From positions 1-16,818 of the forward strand of contig CAZJFS010000092.1 in NCBI GenBank assembly GCA_964545075.1: a stretch of DNA of 16,818 nt, written 5' to 3'. The first letter of the stretch is position 1, and the number at the start of each line of letters is the position of its first letter. The translations under genes and the position numbers were made by a program. Under the pieces are notes generated by a model, which was not told the origin of the DNA, did not search any database, and saw only the letters and a program-made list of their open reading frames with translations. Below, piece after piece: positions 6,500-13,440 of the stretch. The DNA is from DAOPXV01 sp035352535 (GTDB lineage Bacteria; Muiribacteriota; UBA9980).

Positions 6500-7999
6500 A
6501 TGGCTATGAATCCTAAAGCCCTTTTAATAGGCTTTCGCGACAATTTAAAACTTGCCTTCTATCTTGATTATCTTGATAATCAAGCCATATATATAAGCTA
6601 CGGGAATGAATTCAAAATGACGCGCGAAGAATTTACCGGACTCGTAAATTTTTTGCGCGTCGCGAAACAAACCATAAAACCTGAAAAATTAAAGGGACCG
6701 CCCGGCGTCATATCTCCTAAAAGCATGTCGACCATAGGTTTTATATGGCTTCAGGAAAACGGCTACATTAAAATAGAACACAGGGCTTTTACAAAGGTTT
6801 TCTCGCAGGAAAACTACTTCACGTTCGTCGAGGAACTTGAAGCGGCTATGCAGGGGCTTGACCGTTTTGATAAGATCCAGGAAATGACGCCTGATGCCCG
6901 CGCCGCGATGGGTATCGACGAGGCCGGCCGGCCGCTGGTCGTAAAAGACGCTCTTTATACGATAAGGATGCTGGGCTACGCGATGGCTTTAATACTCGTG
7001 TTTTTAGACGGCATTCTTTTAGTGGCCGGCATCTTCAATCCGCTTCTGCTTTATCTTGTAGTGATAATAGCGCTCGTTATAGTGGACGCATACCTTTTGC
7101 TTCCCTCATCCGAGAAAAAAGCGCTTTCCATGTTCTGGCATAACGCCAAGAATTTTATGAACGAAGATTTTTGGCGGATAGCCGACGGCCTTCCCATTTC
7201 ACGTAAAACGGTCGAACTTTTCATGGTATTACTGATAGTAATGACCCTTATGAGCGCGTATTTTTCGACGGCCATACCTTCCATATTATCCTGGGGCAGA
7301 AAAATGTTCGCCGGCGCTCCGCCTGATTCATCGGGCACCGAAGATGTTACAAGGCTCGTTGCATTCACCAAGAAGGGCGGGACATATTATGACGCCGACA
7401 AAAAATTCGTCGGCATGTCGGAATTTTACAAACAATTTTTCGACGCGCTTTCAACCTGCCGTCTGACGCTTAGAAAGTTTACGGCGACAAGCTCGCTTGG
7501 CGGAAATCTGGCATCGCTCAATCACGATCTCGAAGGCGAACTTATGACTTCGAACTTCGGCGATACGCAGACTTTCGCCACCAAAATGCGTCAGTATAAA
7601 CCCATACAGGATGCCAAGATTGAAAAATTTTCCAACTACTTTGCTTTTAAGGTGCAGAGCACGTATTATTTTTCGAACGCGGTTCATTTCAAGCGCATGA
7701 AGCCGGGTAAAACCGACAAAAAGTCAATCGATTCGATTGTAATGAGGGCGCATCACGTTATCGCAGGCCCTTCGGCTAAAATAATCGGCGGAACCTACAC
7801 ATTCTCGTCGACCAAGGACAAAAATGTATACGAAAAAGTGTTTACCATAAGGTTGAAAAATTTTGACGAAATAATCCGCTTCATAAGTACGATCGAAGCC
7901 GAGCCGGCCTGCCTTGAATTTCTCGTGGATGAAATAGTTTCGGATATGGCCGGCAGTTATGATATGCGTTTCAGGGTTATCGTGGTCAGCCGCAAATAA
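6500..7999 (+). CDS. Membrane protein of unknown function with three TM segments and a large C-terminal domain
   Basis: I do not recognise this 499-residue protein. Residues 1-150 are soluble-looking (contains LDYLDNQAIYISYGNEF). Three hydrophobic segments lie at about 157-178, 181-201 and 237-258. The remaining 240 residues form a soluble domain with alternating strands and helices, ending IRFISTIEAEPACLEF then RFRVIVVSRK. That ending recalls the ferredoxin-like fold of PilO/GspM-type pilus and secretion proteins, but only weakly. There is no signal peptide at the N-terminus. The ATG at 6500 lacks a ribosome binding site and directly follows a consensus -10 box, suggesting leaderless translation. 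The next Met (6506) would not change much. The gene is divergent from the phosphoglucomutase and convergent with the RNase D-like gene, so context gives no hint of function. Confidence 0.8.
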   Translation: MAMNPKALLIGFRDNLKLAFYLDYLDNQAIYISYGNEFKMTREEFTGLVNFLRVAKQTIKPEKLKGPPGVISPKSMSTIGFIWLQENGYIKIEHRAFTKVFSQENYFTFVEELEAAMQGLDRFDKIQEMTPDARAAMGIDEAGRPLVVKDALYTIRMLGYAMALILVFLDGILLVAGIFNPLLLYLVVIIALVIVDAYLLLPSSEKKALSMFWHNAKNFMNEDFWRIADGLPISRKTVELFMVLLIVMTLMSAYFSTAIPSILSWGRKMFAGAPPDSSGTEDVTRLVAFTKKGGTYYDADKKFVGMSEFYKQFFDALSTCRLTLRKFTATSSLGGNLASLNHDLEGELMTSNFGDTQTFATKMRQYKPIQDAKIEKFSNYFAFKVQSTYYFSNAVHFKRMKPGKTDKKSIDSIVMRAHHVIAGPSAKIIGGTYTFSSTKDKNVYEKVFTIRLKNFDEIIRFISTIEAEPACLEFLVDEIVSDMAGSYDMRFRVIVVSRK

Positions 8000-8030
8000 C
8001 GGCATAATTTAGCATATAAAAAAGCGCAAT

Positions 8031-8076
8031 AAAAAAGAGCTTCTATGATTTTAATAGAGGCTCTTTTCTTATTTTT
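8031..8076. terminator. Bidirectional terminator between convergent genes
   Basis: A 14-bp stem AAAAGAGCTTCTAT (8033-8046) / ATAGAGGCTCTTTT (8054-8067) with one G-U pair and a 7-nt loop. The plus strand continues CTTATTTTT. The A-run on the left supplies U residues for the minus strand. Confidence 0.88.
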
Positions 8077-8114
8077 CAGCTTATGTGAAAGCAAACATTC
8101 CGGCGCGTCATTAA

Positions 8115-8978
8115 TTAAAAGGAGTTTTGAGCCATTTCTTCGGCTTTTTTATAAAGTTTTTCGATCAATAGCTGGTCGATTTTTTTGTGCTCGCGCCTTT
8201 CGCGGTTTAATTCAGCGATAATGCTTTCTATGGTGTTTCCGCTTTTAATTATATTGAGCATGGAGCCTTTTGAAAGTATATAGCCTACCGGACAATCAAA
8301 ACGTTCGCCAAGCAACTCGCGAAATATCCATATGGCGCGGGCAAGCTTTTTTTTATCCGATTTAAGTTTTCTGTACCCTGGAAATTTATCGGCGTATTGT
8401 TTGAGCTGATTTACCCGGTAATCTATGGTGCATAAGCGCTCGCATTCTTCGATGTATTTATCGGCGAGTTTTTTTTCCGATAGTTCGGCCGTCAGGGTTT
8501 CCTCGATCCTCAAAAGGTCGAGCACGTCTTTTATGGCGTAGTCGATGAGATCTTGTTTTAAGGGTCTTTTAAGCCAGTTGGCCCTTTGGAATGCGTCTTT
8601 TTCTTTTTTTTCTATTCCGATATAACTTGCAATTTCGGCTTTTTTTCCGAGTAACTTCTGGGCTATGGCAATGTCCCTGACGGGAAATATAGAATGGCCC
8701 AGAACGTTCTGCGTTATGAAAAGATCGTTGTTGCAGGAAAACATGACTTTGATTAAGTCGGGGCATGTGAGCAGTTCCTTCAGCGTTTCGGATGCGCCGA
8801 GTTTGAGCACGTCTATGATGACCGCTTCATCACCGTCAAAGCACTGGAAAATAGCGACTGAATATTTGTATCTGAAGGACCCCTGATCGCCTTCGAGATC
8901 TAGAGCTAGACGGCTGACTTTTTTTGAACGCAGATTTTTCAGGTAGTTTATAAGTTCATTTTCACGTTCGATTATCAT
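8115..8978 (-). CDS. Ribonuclease D-like 3'-5' exonuclease (DEDDy)
   Basis: A 287-residue cytoplasmic exonuclease of the RNase D type, a family that trims 3' ends of tRNA and other stable RNA. All five DEDDy residues are visible: Asp27 and Glu29 in LALDLEGD, Asp85 in SCNNDLFI, and Tyr147 and Asp151 in YAIKDVLDL. The spacing closely follows E. coli RNase D, and the family motif WLKRPL precedes exo III. Residues ~205-285 look like one HRDC-type helical domain (ARAIWIFRELLGERFDCPVGYIL). The protein is shorter than E. coli RNase D (about 375 residues), so it has one HRDC-like domain rather than two. The ATG at 8978 is preceded by AGAGGAAATC. Downstream lies the terminator shared with the convergent gene. 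Confidence 0.9.
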   Translation of the reverse strand: MIIERENELINYLKNLRSKKVSRLALDLEGDQGSFRYKYSVAIFQCFDGDEAVIIDVLKLGASETLKELLTCPDLIKVMFSCNNDLFITQNVLGHSIFPVRDIAIAQKLLGKKAEIASYIGIEKKEKDAFQRANWLKRPLKQDLIDYAIKDVLDLLRIEETLTAELSEKKLADKYIEECERLCTIDYRVNQLKQYADKFPGYRKLKSDKKKLARAIWIFRELLGERFDCPVGYILSKGSMLNIIKSGNTIESIIAELNRERREHKKIDQLLIEKLYKKAEEMAQNSF

Positions 8979-9001
8979 GATTTCCTCTGTAACAATTTTT
9001 C

Positions 9002-9032
9002 ACTGTGATACGGCGATATATTTTATCACAGT
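9002..9032. promoter_or_regulatory. Inverted repeat in the RNase D leader
   Basis: ACTGTGATA (9002-9010) pairs perfectly with TATCACAGT (9024-9032) around a 13-nt loop. It is 24 bp upstream of the RNase D-like start codon. It could be an operator, an mRNA hairpin or a weak terminator for the permease. There is no T-tract, so I cannot decide. Confidence 0.45.
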
Positions 9033-9046
9033 TTTATGATTATTCA

Positions 9047-9079
9047 AACTGATTTTTAATAAAATTTAAAAAATCAGTT
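9047..9079. terminator. AT-rich hairpin at the end of the permease gene
   Basis: AACTGATTTTT (9047-9057) pairs perfectly with AAAAATCAGTT (9069-9079), overlapping the permease stop codon. The stem is A/T-rich and no separate U-tract follows on the minus strand, so it would be a weak terminator. Read-through into the RNase D-like gene is possible. Confidence 0.4.
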
Positions 9080-10372
9080 GAACAGTGCGAAAGAAACCGC
9101 GAAAACGGCTGAAGTTAAATACATCAACGGGTGGACTTGCGAAGCCTTGCCGGCGAAGATCTTAAGTATCGAGTAAGTTATAAATCCCATTCCAATGCCG
9201 TGGGATATTGAATATGTGAATGGCATAGCCATGAACATTATGAAAGCCGGTATCGCCGTTTCATATTCATCGAATTTGATTTTTACGATATTATCCATCA
9301 TCATGAACCCTATTATTACAAGCGCCGAAGCAGTGGCTTCCTTGGGAACGATACCTGCAATCGGGGCTATAAAAATGCTTAGAAGAAACAATATTCCGGT
9401 CGTTATCACGGTAAGTCCGCTTCTTCCGCCTTCAGAAACGCCCGCGGCCGATTCGACGTAAGATGTAACCGAACTCGCTCCGCATGCGCCGCCGAGCATG
9501 GCGGCTATGGCGTCGATACCGAGGATGCGGCTGATATTTTTTATTTTGCCGTCGCCGTTGGTGAGATTTGCCTGATAGCCTATGGCCGTGACCGTTCCGA
9601 GTGTGTCGAAAAAGTCAACAATGACAAAACTTATCAGCACTGGCACGAGGGAAAACTTGAAGGCTCCTGCGATATCTAACGCGCCTATAGTTGAAAAATC
9701 AGGGGCCGAAATAAAGGTTGTCGGTATTTTAGCTACACCGAGTATTACGGCTATGACCGTGTTCAAAATAATACCGATCAATATTCCGCCCTTTACGCGG
9801 CGACTGACAAGAACCGATATTACCAGAAGCCCGGCGAGGGTGACCGCGACCTCGGCGCTGGCAAAGTTTCCAGCCATTAAAATATTCGCTTCTTTATTTA
9901 ATACGACTATTCCGCCGTTCAAAAATCCTATGAATGCAAGAAAAAGCCCTATCCCGACCGCGATTGCATGTTTTAATTCCTCAGGGATGGCGTTCATTAC
10001 CGCTTCCCTGAGTCCGATGACTACCATGATTAGTACCACGAGACCGTCAAGGAAGATAAGCCCCATTCCGGTCTGCCATGAAATGCCGTATTTTAATATG
10101 ACATTGAAGGCGAGCATGCTGTTTAATCCCATTCCGGAAGCCAGGGCCAGCGGGAAGTTAGTGAATAATCCCATGATTATGCACGAAATTCCAGCGGAGA
10201 TGGCGGTTCCGACCATGCACGCGCCGAAGGGAACGCCGGCGCTTTTTAGTATCATCGGGTTCACGAAAAGTATGTACGCCATGGTAAGATAAACCGTAAA
10301 ACCGGCTCGGATCTCGGTTTTTATGTCGCTTTTTCTTTCGTCAAGTTCGAAGAATTTGGTGATTGCCTTCAT
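9074..10372 (-). CDS. NCS2-family purine permease (AzgA/PbuG type)
   Basis: A 432-residue polytopic inner-membrane permease of the AzgA branch, importing purine bases such as adenine, guanine or hypoxanthine, probably by proton symport. Family signatures are clear. The N-terminal IRAGFTVYLTMAYILFVNP lies at 21-39 and GMGLNSML at 80-87. The DFFDTLGT motif at 253-260 is in a helix that contributes to substrate binding. SYVESAAGVSEGGRSGLT lies at 304-321, in the other substrate-contacting region. About 12-14 hydrophobic segments are visible and length is normal for the family. The ATG at 10372 follows GAGGGAG at about 11 bases. It has its own promoter (10413-10441). I looked for a purine riboswitch upstream and saw none. 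Exact base specificity is not readable. Confidence 0.93.
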   Translation of the reverse strand: MKAITKFFELDERKSDIKTEIRAGFTVYLTMAYILFVNPMILKSAGVPFGACMVGTAISAGISCIIMGLFTNFPLALASGMGLNSMLAFNVILKYGISWQTGMGLIFLDGLVVLIMVVIGLREAVMNAIPEELKHAIAVGIGLFLAFIGFLNGGIVVLNKEANILMAGNFASAEVAVTLAGLLVISVLVSRRVKGGILIGIILNTVIAVILGVAKIPTTFISAPDFSTIGALDIAGAFKFSLVPVLISFVIVDFFDTLGTVTAIGYQANLTNGDGKIKNISRILGIDAIAAMLGGACGASSVTSYVESAAGVSEGGRSGLTVITTGILFLLSIFIAPIAGIVPKEATASALVIIGFMMMDNIVKIKFDEYETAIPAFIMFMAMPFTYSISHGIGMGFITYSILKIFAGKASQVHPLMYLTSAVFAVSFALFN

Positions 10373-10412
10373 TAAATATCACGCTCCCTCAACATTAAAA
10401 CAAATGAAGGTG

Positions 10413-10441
10413 ATTTTACATTATTTTAAAAATAAGTTCAA
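10413..10441 (-). promoter_or_regulatory. Promoter of the purine permease gene
   Basis: Minus strand: -35 TTGAAC (10436-10441, four of six), 17-bp spacer, -10 TAAAAT (10413-10418, five of six). The leader would be about 35 nt, too short for a purine riboswitch. Confidence 0.6.
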
Positions 10442-10472
10442 GGAAAAAATTCAGCTTTGATATCGCGCTGAT

Positions 10473-10516
10473 AAAAAAACGGGCTGCTTCAAAAATCATC
10501 TTTTTGGACAGCCCGG
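10473..10516 (-). terminator. Terminator of the 148-residue protein gene
   Basis: CGGGCTG (10480-10486) pairs with CAGCCCG (10509-10515). An inner stem CAAAAA/TTTTTG (10490-10495/10501-10506) extends the hairpin. On the minus strand it ends in T7 (10473-10479). Confidence 0.85.
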
Positions 10517-10546
10517 ATTAAAAATAGTTGTTTTTACGATTGAAAT

Positions 10547-10993
10547 TTATTTTAATTCTATTTTAACATTTTTAAGGCCGTTCTCTTCGAATTCGTCAAG
10601 GAATTTTTCGGCGGATTTTCCAACAAGTTCCGCAAATTCCTCGTCCTTCATTTTATCGATTTTCGCGCTGTATTTCGCGTGTATCTCGCGCGCGGCGAAT
10701 TCTTCGGCCAGGTCTTCGAATAAAACCACGCTTTCAAAAGCGTCGATTATATCGTTTACCTGATTGCCTTTTTCTTCGAGGTATTTTTCGCTCAAGCCGT
10801 AGGTTTTTTTCTTGGCATCCATAACGATGGCTTTTTCGAGCTTGAATTCAGGCGCGAATGAAAGCATGTGCTGATAAGCCTTGTCGAAATCGATCGGCTC
10901 TTCCATGGCCGCGTTATCGACCATATATTTCCCCAAATGAACCATTTTTAAAAGAGTTTCATATTGCTTGTCCGATAATGTGATAGTTTTCAT
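10547..10993 (-). CDS. Small acidic cytoplasmic protein of unknown function
   Basis: Not recognised. The 148-residue product has no signal peptide or membrane segment. It is rich in Glu, Asp and Lys and predicted mostly helical, with a more hydrophobic N-terminal stretch (YETLLKMVHLGKYMVDNA). The C-terminal half is a run of charged helices (FEDLAEEFAAREIHAKYSAKI). There are no cysteines and no obvious catalytic motif. The ATG at 10993 is supported by AAGGAGA. It has a TTGACA-type promoter and a strong terminator, so it is a separate transcript. It is divergent from the secreted protein gene at 11173. The gene call is firm; function is unknown. Confidence 0.85.
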   Translation of the reverse strand: MKTITLSDKQYETLLKMVHLGKYMVDNAAMEEPIDFDKAYQHMLSFAPEFKLEKAIVMDAKKKTYGLSEKYLEEKGNQVNDIIDAFESVVLFEDLAEEFAAREIHAKYSAKIDKMKDEEFAELVGKSAEKFLDEFEENGLKNVKIELK

Positions 10994-11035
10994 TTTGTCT
11001 CCTTATAATGGATTTTCCGTTAAATTTTGAATGAG

Positions 11036-11064
11036 ATATTAGCATATCCGGAGAATATTGTCAA
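11036..11064 (-). promoter_or_regulatory. Promoter of the 148-residue protein gene
   Basis: Minus strand: perfect -35 TTGACA (11059-11064), 17-bp spacer, -10 TAATAT (11036-11041, four of six). The transcript would start about 36 nt before the ATG. Confidence 0.6.
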
Positions 11065-11108
11065 ATATAAACGCCTTATTTTTTCCTTTCCATAATTTAA
11101 TTTATTTC

Positions 11109-11138
11109 TTGAAAAGAAGGCGGGGTCTGGTGTATCAT
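11109..11138 (+). promoter_or_regulatory. Promoter of the secreted protein gene
   Basis: -35 TTGAAA (11109-11114, five of six), 18-bp spacer, -10 TATCAT (11133-11138, five of six). The ATG at 11140 lies at the very start of the transcript, which favours the ATG at 11173. Confidence 0.6.
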
Positions 11139-11172
11139 TATGCCGCAAAAAGATCGAAATCGGAGGAGTAAA

Positions 11173-11892
11173 ATGAAAAAAACAAACGCATCTATTCTCA
11201 CGGCGCTTGCCGTCGCGGCAGTTCTTCTTATTTTTATGGCATCGGCGCAGGCGGCGTCTACTTCTGAAAATTTTATAATTTTTAAAGACACGCCGTCGCC
11301 GAACGGAAGATACTGTTTCGCCTGGGGTTACGCGTCGGCCAAAGTTGATTACGACAAGCTGAAAAAGGGCGACGAAGCCTATTTTAATTCGATACCCGAA
11401 ACCAGCACCATTGAAAATTATATCGTCGATACCGCGGCCTGCAAAATCGTCTGCAAACTTGAAAATTCAGATTTTTACGCCGTGGGCGAGATGTGCAAAA
11501 GTAACGTCGCTCAAGCTTATGTATGGAGCGAAGATTCGTCCGTTCTTATTTATTGCCTTTCAAGCAGATGGCAGACCGACGTTCTCGATATTTATAAAGC
11601 GGCGGCGGATGGAACATTTGAAAAATATGAGCTGATGTCCGCGATCGAAAGGGAAGTAAGGGCTCATCTTCAGAAAAAACATGCCGCCGGATATAAAGAG
11701 AACGGCGAAAGCATCGTCATAAGTTATTCGGACATGAGAATAGCCAGAGACGGCAAATTAGGCATGACGGTTTCCGTAGAAGTTCCCAAACAGGAAACTT
11801 TCGGTTTTACTTTAAAGTTTGCCGCACAGGCCGATCTTTCTAAAAAGCCGGATGTGAAATTGCTTTCGGTCGATATCAAAGAGGAAAAATAA
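11173..11892 (+). CDS. Secreted protein of unknown function
   Basis: The ATG at 11173 is chosen over the in-frame ATG at 11140, because GGAGGAG lies four bases before it and the signal peptide then begins correctly with MKK. The 239-residue product has a standard signal peptide (about 1-27, cleavage after SAQA) and a mature domain of ~212 residues with no membrane segment. Visible features are SPNGRYCFAWGY, a region resembling beta-propeller or TolB-like strands (QAYVWSEDSSVLIYCLSS), a helical charged middle and a strand-rich end. No lipobox cysteine is present at the cleavage site, so it is likely soluble in the periplasm or outside the cell. I do not recognise the family. The 3' end is only 9 bp from the convergent MATE gene. 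Confidence 0.85.
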   Translation: MKKTNASILTALAVAAVLLIFMASAQAASTSENFIIFKDTPSPNGRYCFAWGYASAKVDYDKLKKGDEAYFNSIPETSTIENYIVDTAACKIVCKLENSDFYAVGEMCKSNVAQAYVWSEDSSVLIYCLSSRWQTDVLDIYKAAADGTFEKYELMSAIEREVRAHLQKKHAAGYKENGESIVISYSDMRIARDGKLGMTVSVEVPKQETFGFTLKFAAQADLSKKPDVKLLSVDIKEEK

Positions 11893-11901
11893 ACCGCGCG
11901 G

Positions 11902-13164
11902 TCATATAAGCTTTTTTTTCCAGAGTCCGCGTTTGTATCTGGTATAAAACATGAGTCCTTTTATCATTTCACCGATATTTATGCCGGCGATGATGCCGTA
12001 TAACCCATGTTTATAAGTAATTCCGAATATATAAGCGAGCGGGAGGCCGAAAAACCACATGGCCGATCCGGAAATATAAATTATGGCTTTGGTATCGCCG
12101 CCCGCCCTTAAAATATTTGGAAAACAAACGTTGAATATGTAAAACAACTGAAGAAACGATACAATTAAGATTGACTTTGAAGCGAGCGTCTTTGTTTGAA
12201 TGTTGAAATTGAAGAATTCCGGTATCCTTGATGAAAATATGCCGGTTAATACCGATATCAATAATACAAAGCAAAAACTTATTCTCAGGATACGGTCGGC
12301 CTTGCGCTCGGCGCCAGAAAAATCTTCGCGGCCGAGGTCCTGACCGACAAGCGAGGCGGCGGCCATGGAGATGCCTACGACGGGCATAAGCGCTACGCCT
12401 TGAACCATTTTTATGACCTCGTTGGCCCCGGCGGCTTCGGTGCCTAATTTTAATATCATCAGCGTAGACGCGACGCCCGCCAGCTGCCAGACGAACATAT
12501 CTATCGTGACAGGCCATCCAACCCTGACTACTTTGCAAAACGTATCTTTAGAAAAACAAAAGCTGTCCCTTACGGATAACCTTAGCTTCTTTTTTTTCCG
12601 CTCGAATGAATAGAGCATGATGAAAAGTTCCGCGAATCTGGCTATGAGGGCTGCATATGCCGCTCCCGCGATGCCCGCGTTGAATATGAAAATAAAAACA
12701 TAGGCGAGAGCGGTGTTCATTACGATAGCCGCGATTGAGGCGTACATAGGCGTCTTGTTGTCGGCGAAGGCCCTGAAAACCGCTGTCATCATGAATGTCA
12801 GCGTAATTGAAATGACGCTGAACGATGTTATTTTTAAATAGATCGTGCCGGCCGCCGCGATCCCTTCGTTCGCTCCCAGAAGCATTAAAAGTTCGCGCGG
12901 ATAAATATAAAAAAGAGCGTTGAATATTATAGCGGACACGATCCCGGTTATCATGGCGCTGCCAAAAATAGGCTTGAGTCCGTCAAATTGCCCGGCCCCG
13001 ACGCATTGAGACGAAAGAACGTTGACTCCCGCGCTTATGGAAGCGAAAAGCATGAGCAGAAAGAAAACGAGCTGTTCGGCCACTCCGACTCCCGCGATCG
13101 CCGATTCGCCAAGCTGTCCGACCATTATTTTGTCGATGATCCCGACGGCCATTTTTAAAAACAT
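11902..13164 (-). CDS. MATE-family efflux transporter (N-terminal start uncertain)
   Basis: A multidrug and toxin extrusion-type transporter, an inner-membrane antiporter driven by Na+ or H+. From the ATG at 13164 it has 420 residues. The family pattern is clear: IIDKIMVGQLGESAIAGVGV near the N-terminus, ~12 hydrophobic segments in two bundles, and a GLWKKKL-like end. This ATG has no ribosome binding site. The same frame stays open back to 13269 and encodes EKIKPGSLTKTILLTSLPAIVQ directly upstream. That reads like the missing first helix and would bring the length to the usual ~450. No ATG, GTG or TTG lies in that extension. An ATT at 13249-13251 is the best in-frame candidate, or a frameshift has removed the start. 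A perfect promoter (13296-13325) supports transcription of the extension. Substrate unknown. Confidence 0.9.
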   Translation of the reverse strand: MFLKMAVGIIDKIMVGQLGESAIAGVGVAEQLVFFLLMLFASISAGVNVLSSQCVGAGQFDGLKPIFGSAMITGIVSAIIFNALFYIYPRELLMLLGANEGIAAAGTIYLKITSFSVISITLTFMMTAVFRAFADNKTPMYASIAAIVMNTALAYVFIFIFNAGIAGAAYAALIARFAELFIMLYSFERKKKKLRLSVRDSFCFSKDTFCKVVRVGWPVTIDMFVWQLAGVASTLMILKLGTEAAGANEVIKMVQGVALMPVVGISMAAASLVGQDLGREDFSGAERKADRILRISFCFVLLISVLTGIFSSRIPEFFNFNIQTKTLASKSILIVSFLQLFYIFNVCFPNILRAGGDTKAIIYISGSAMWFFGLPLAYIFGITYKHGLYGIIAGINIGEMIKGLMFYTRYKRGLWKKKLI

Positions 13165-13295
13165 CTGAACGATGGCCGGAAGGCTTGTTAATAATATTGT
13201 TTTAGTAAGCGAACCTGGTTTGATTTTTTCAGCTCCGTTCGAGTTTAAAATTACGGCATAATGAAAAAATTAAATCGCCGCATGATAATTCCGTG

Positions 13296-13325
13296 ATTAT
13301 ATTCCCAAACAGACGCTTTTGTCAA
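13296..13325 (-). promoter_or_regulatory. Perfect-box promoter of the MATE gene
   Basis: Minus strand: -35 TTGACA (13320-13325), 18-bp spacer, -10 TATAAT (13296-13301). Transcription would start near 13289, upstream of the whole extended MATE frame. Confidence 0.8.
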
Positions 13326-13357
13326 TGAATATTAATGCCGTTTCTTAAAAATATGTT

Positions 13358-13386
13358 TTGCAAATCAGCCTGTTTTCATGTATAAT
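13358..13386 (+). promoter_or_regulatory. Promoter of the CstA-family gene
   Basis: -35 TTGCAA (13358-13363, four of six), 17-bp spacer, perfect -10 TATAAT (13381-13386). The ATG at 13378 overlaps this -10 box, so translation must start further down, at 13441. Confidence 0.7.
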
Positions 13387-13440
13387 TCCTTTTCAAAAGA
13401 GGTATCTGAATTTTTTTATCTATGGAAAGGTGAAGTTGAT

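Noticed and set aside
9002..9032. TGTGA/TCACA inverted repeat as a CRP-type site.
   Set aside because: CRP sites have six bases between the half-sites; here there are 17. A hairpin or another regulator fits better.
10373..10470. Purine riboswitch upstream of the purine permease.
   Set aside because: The predicted leader is only ~35 nt and no three-way junction with conserved loops is visible.
13378..13440. N-terminal 21-residue extension of the CstA-family protein.
   Set aside because: Its ATG overlaps the TATAAT box of the gene's promoter, while the ATG at 13441 has a ribosome binding site and begins directly with the first membrane helix.
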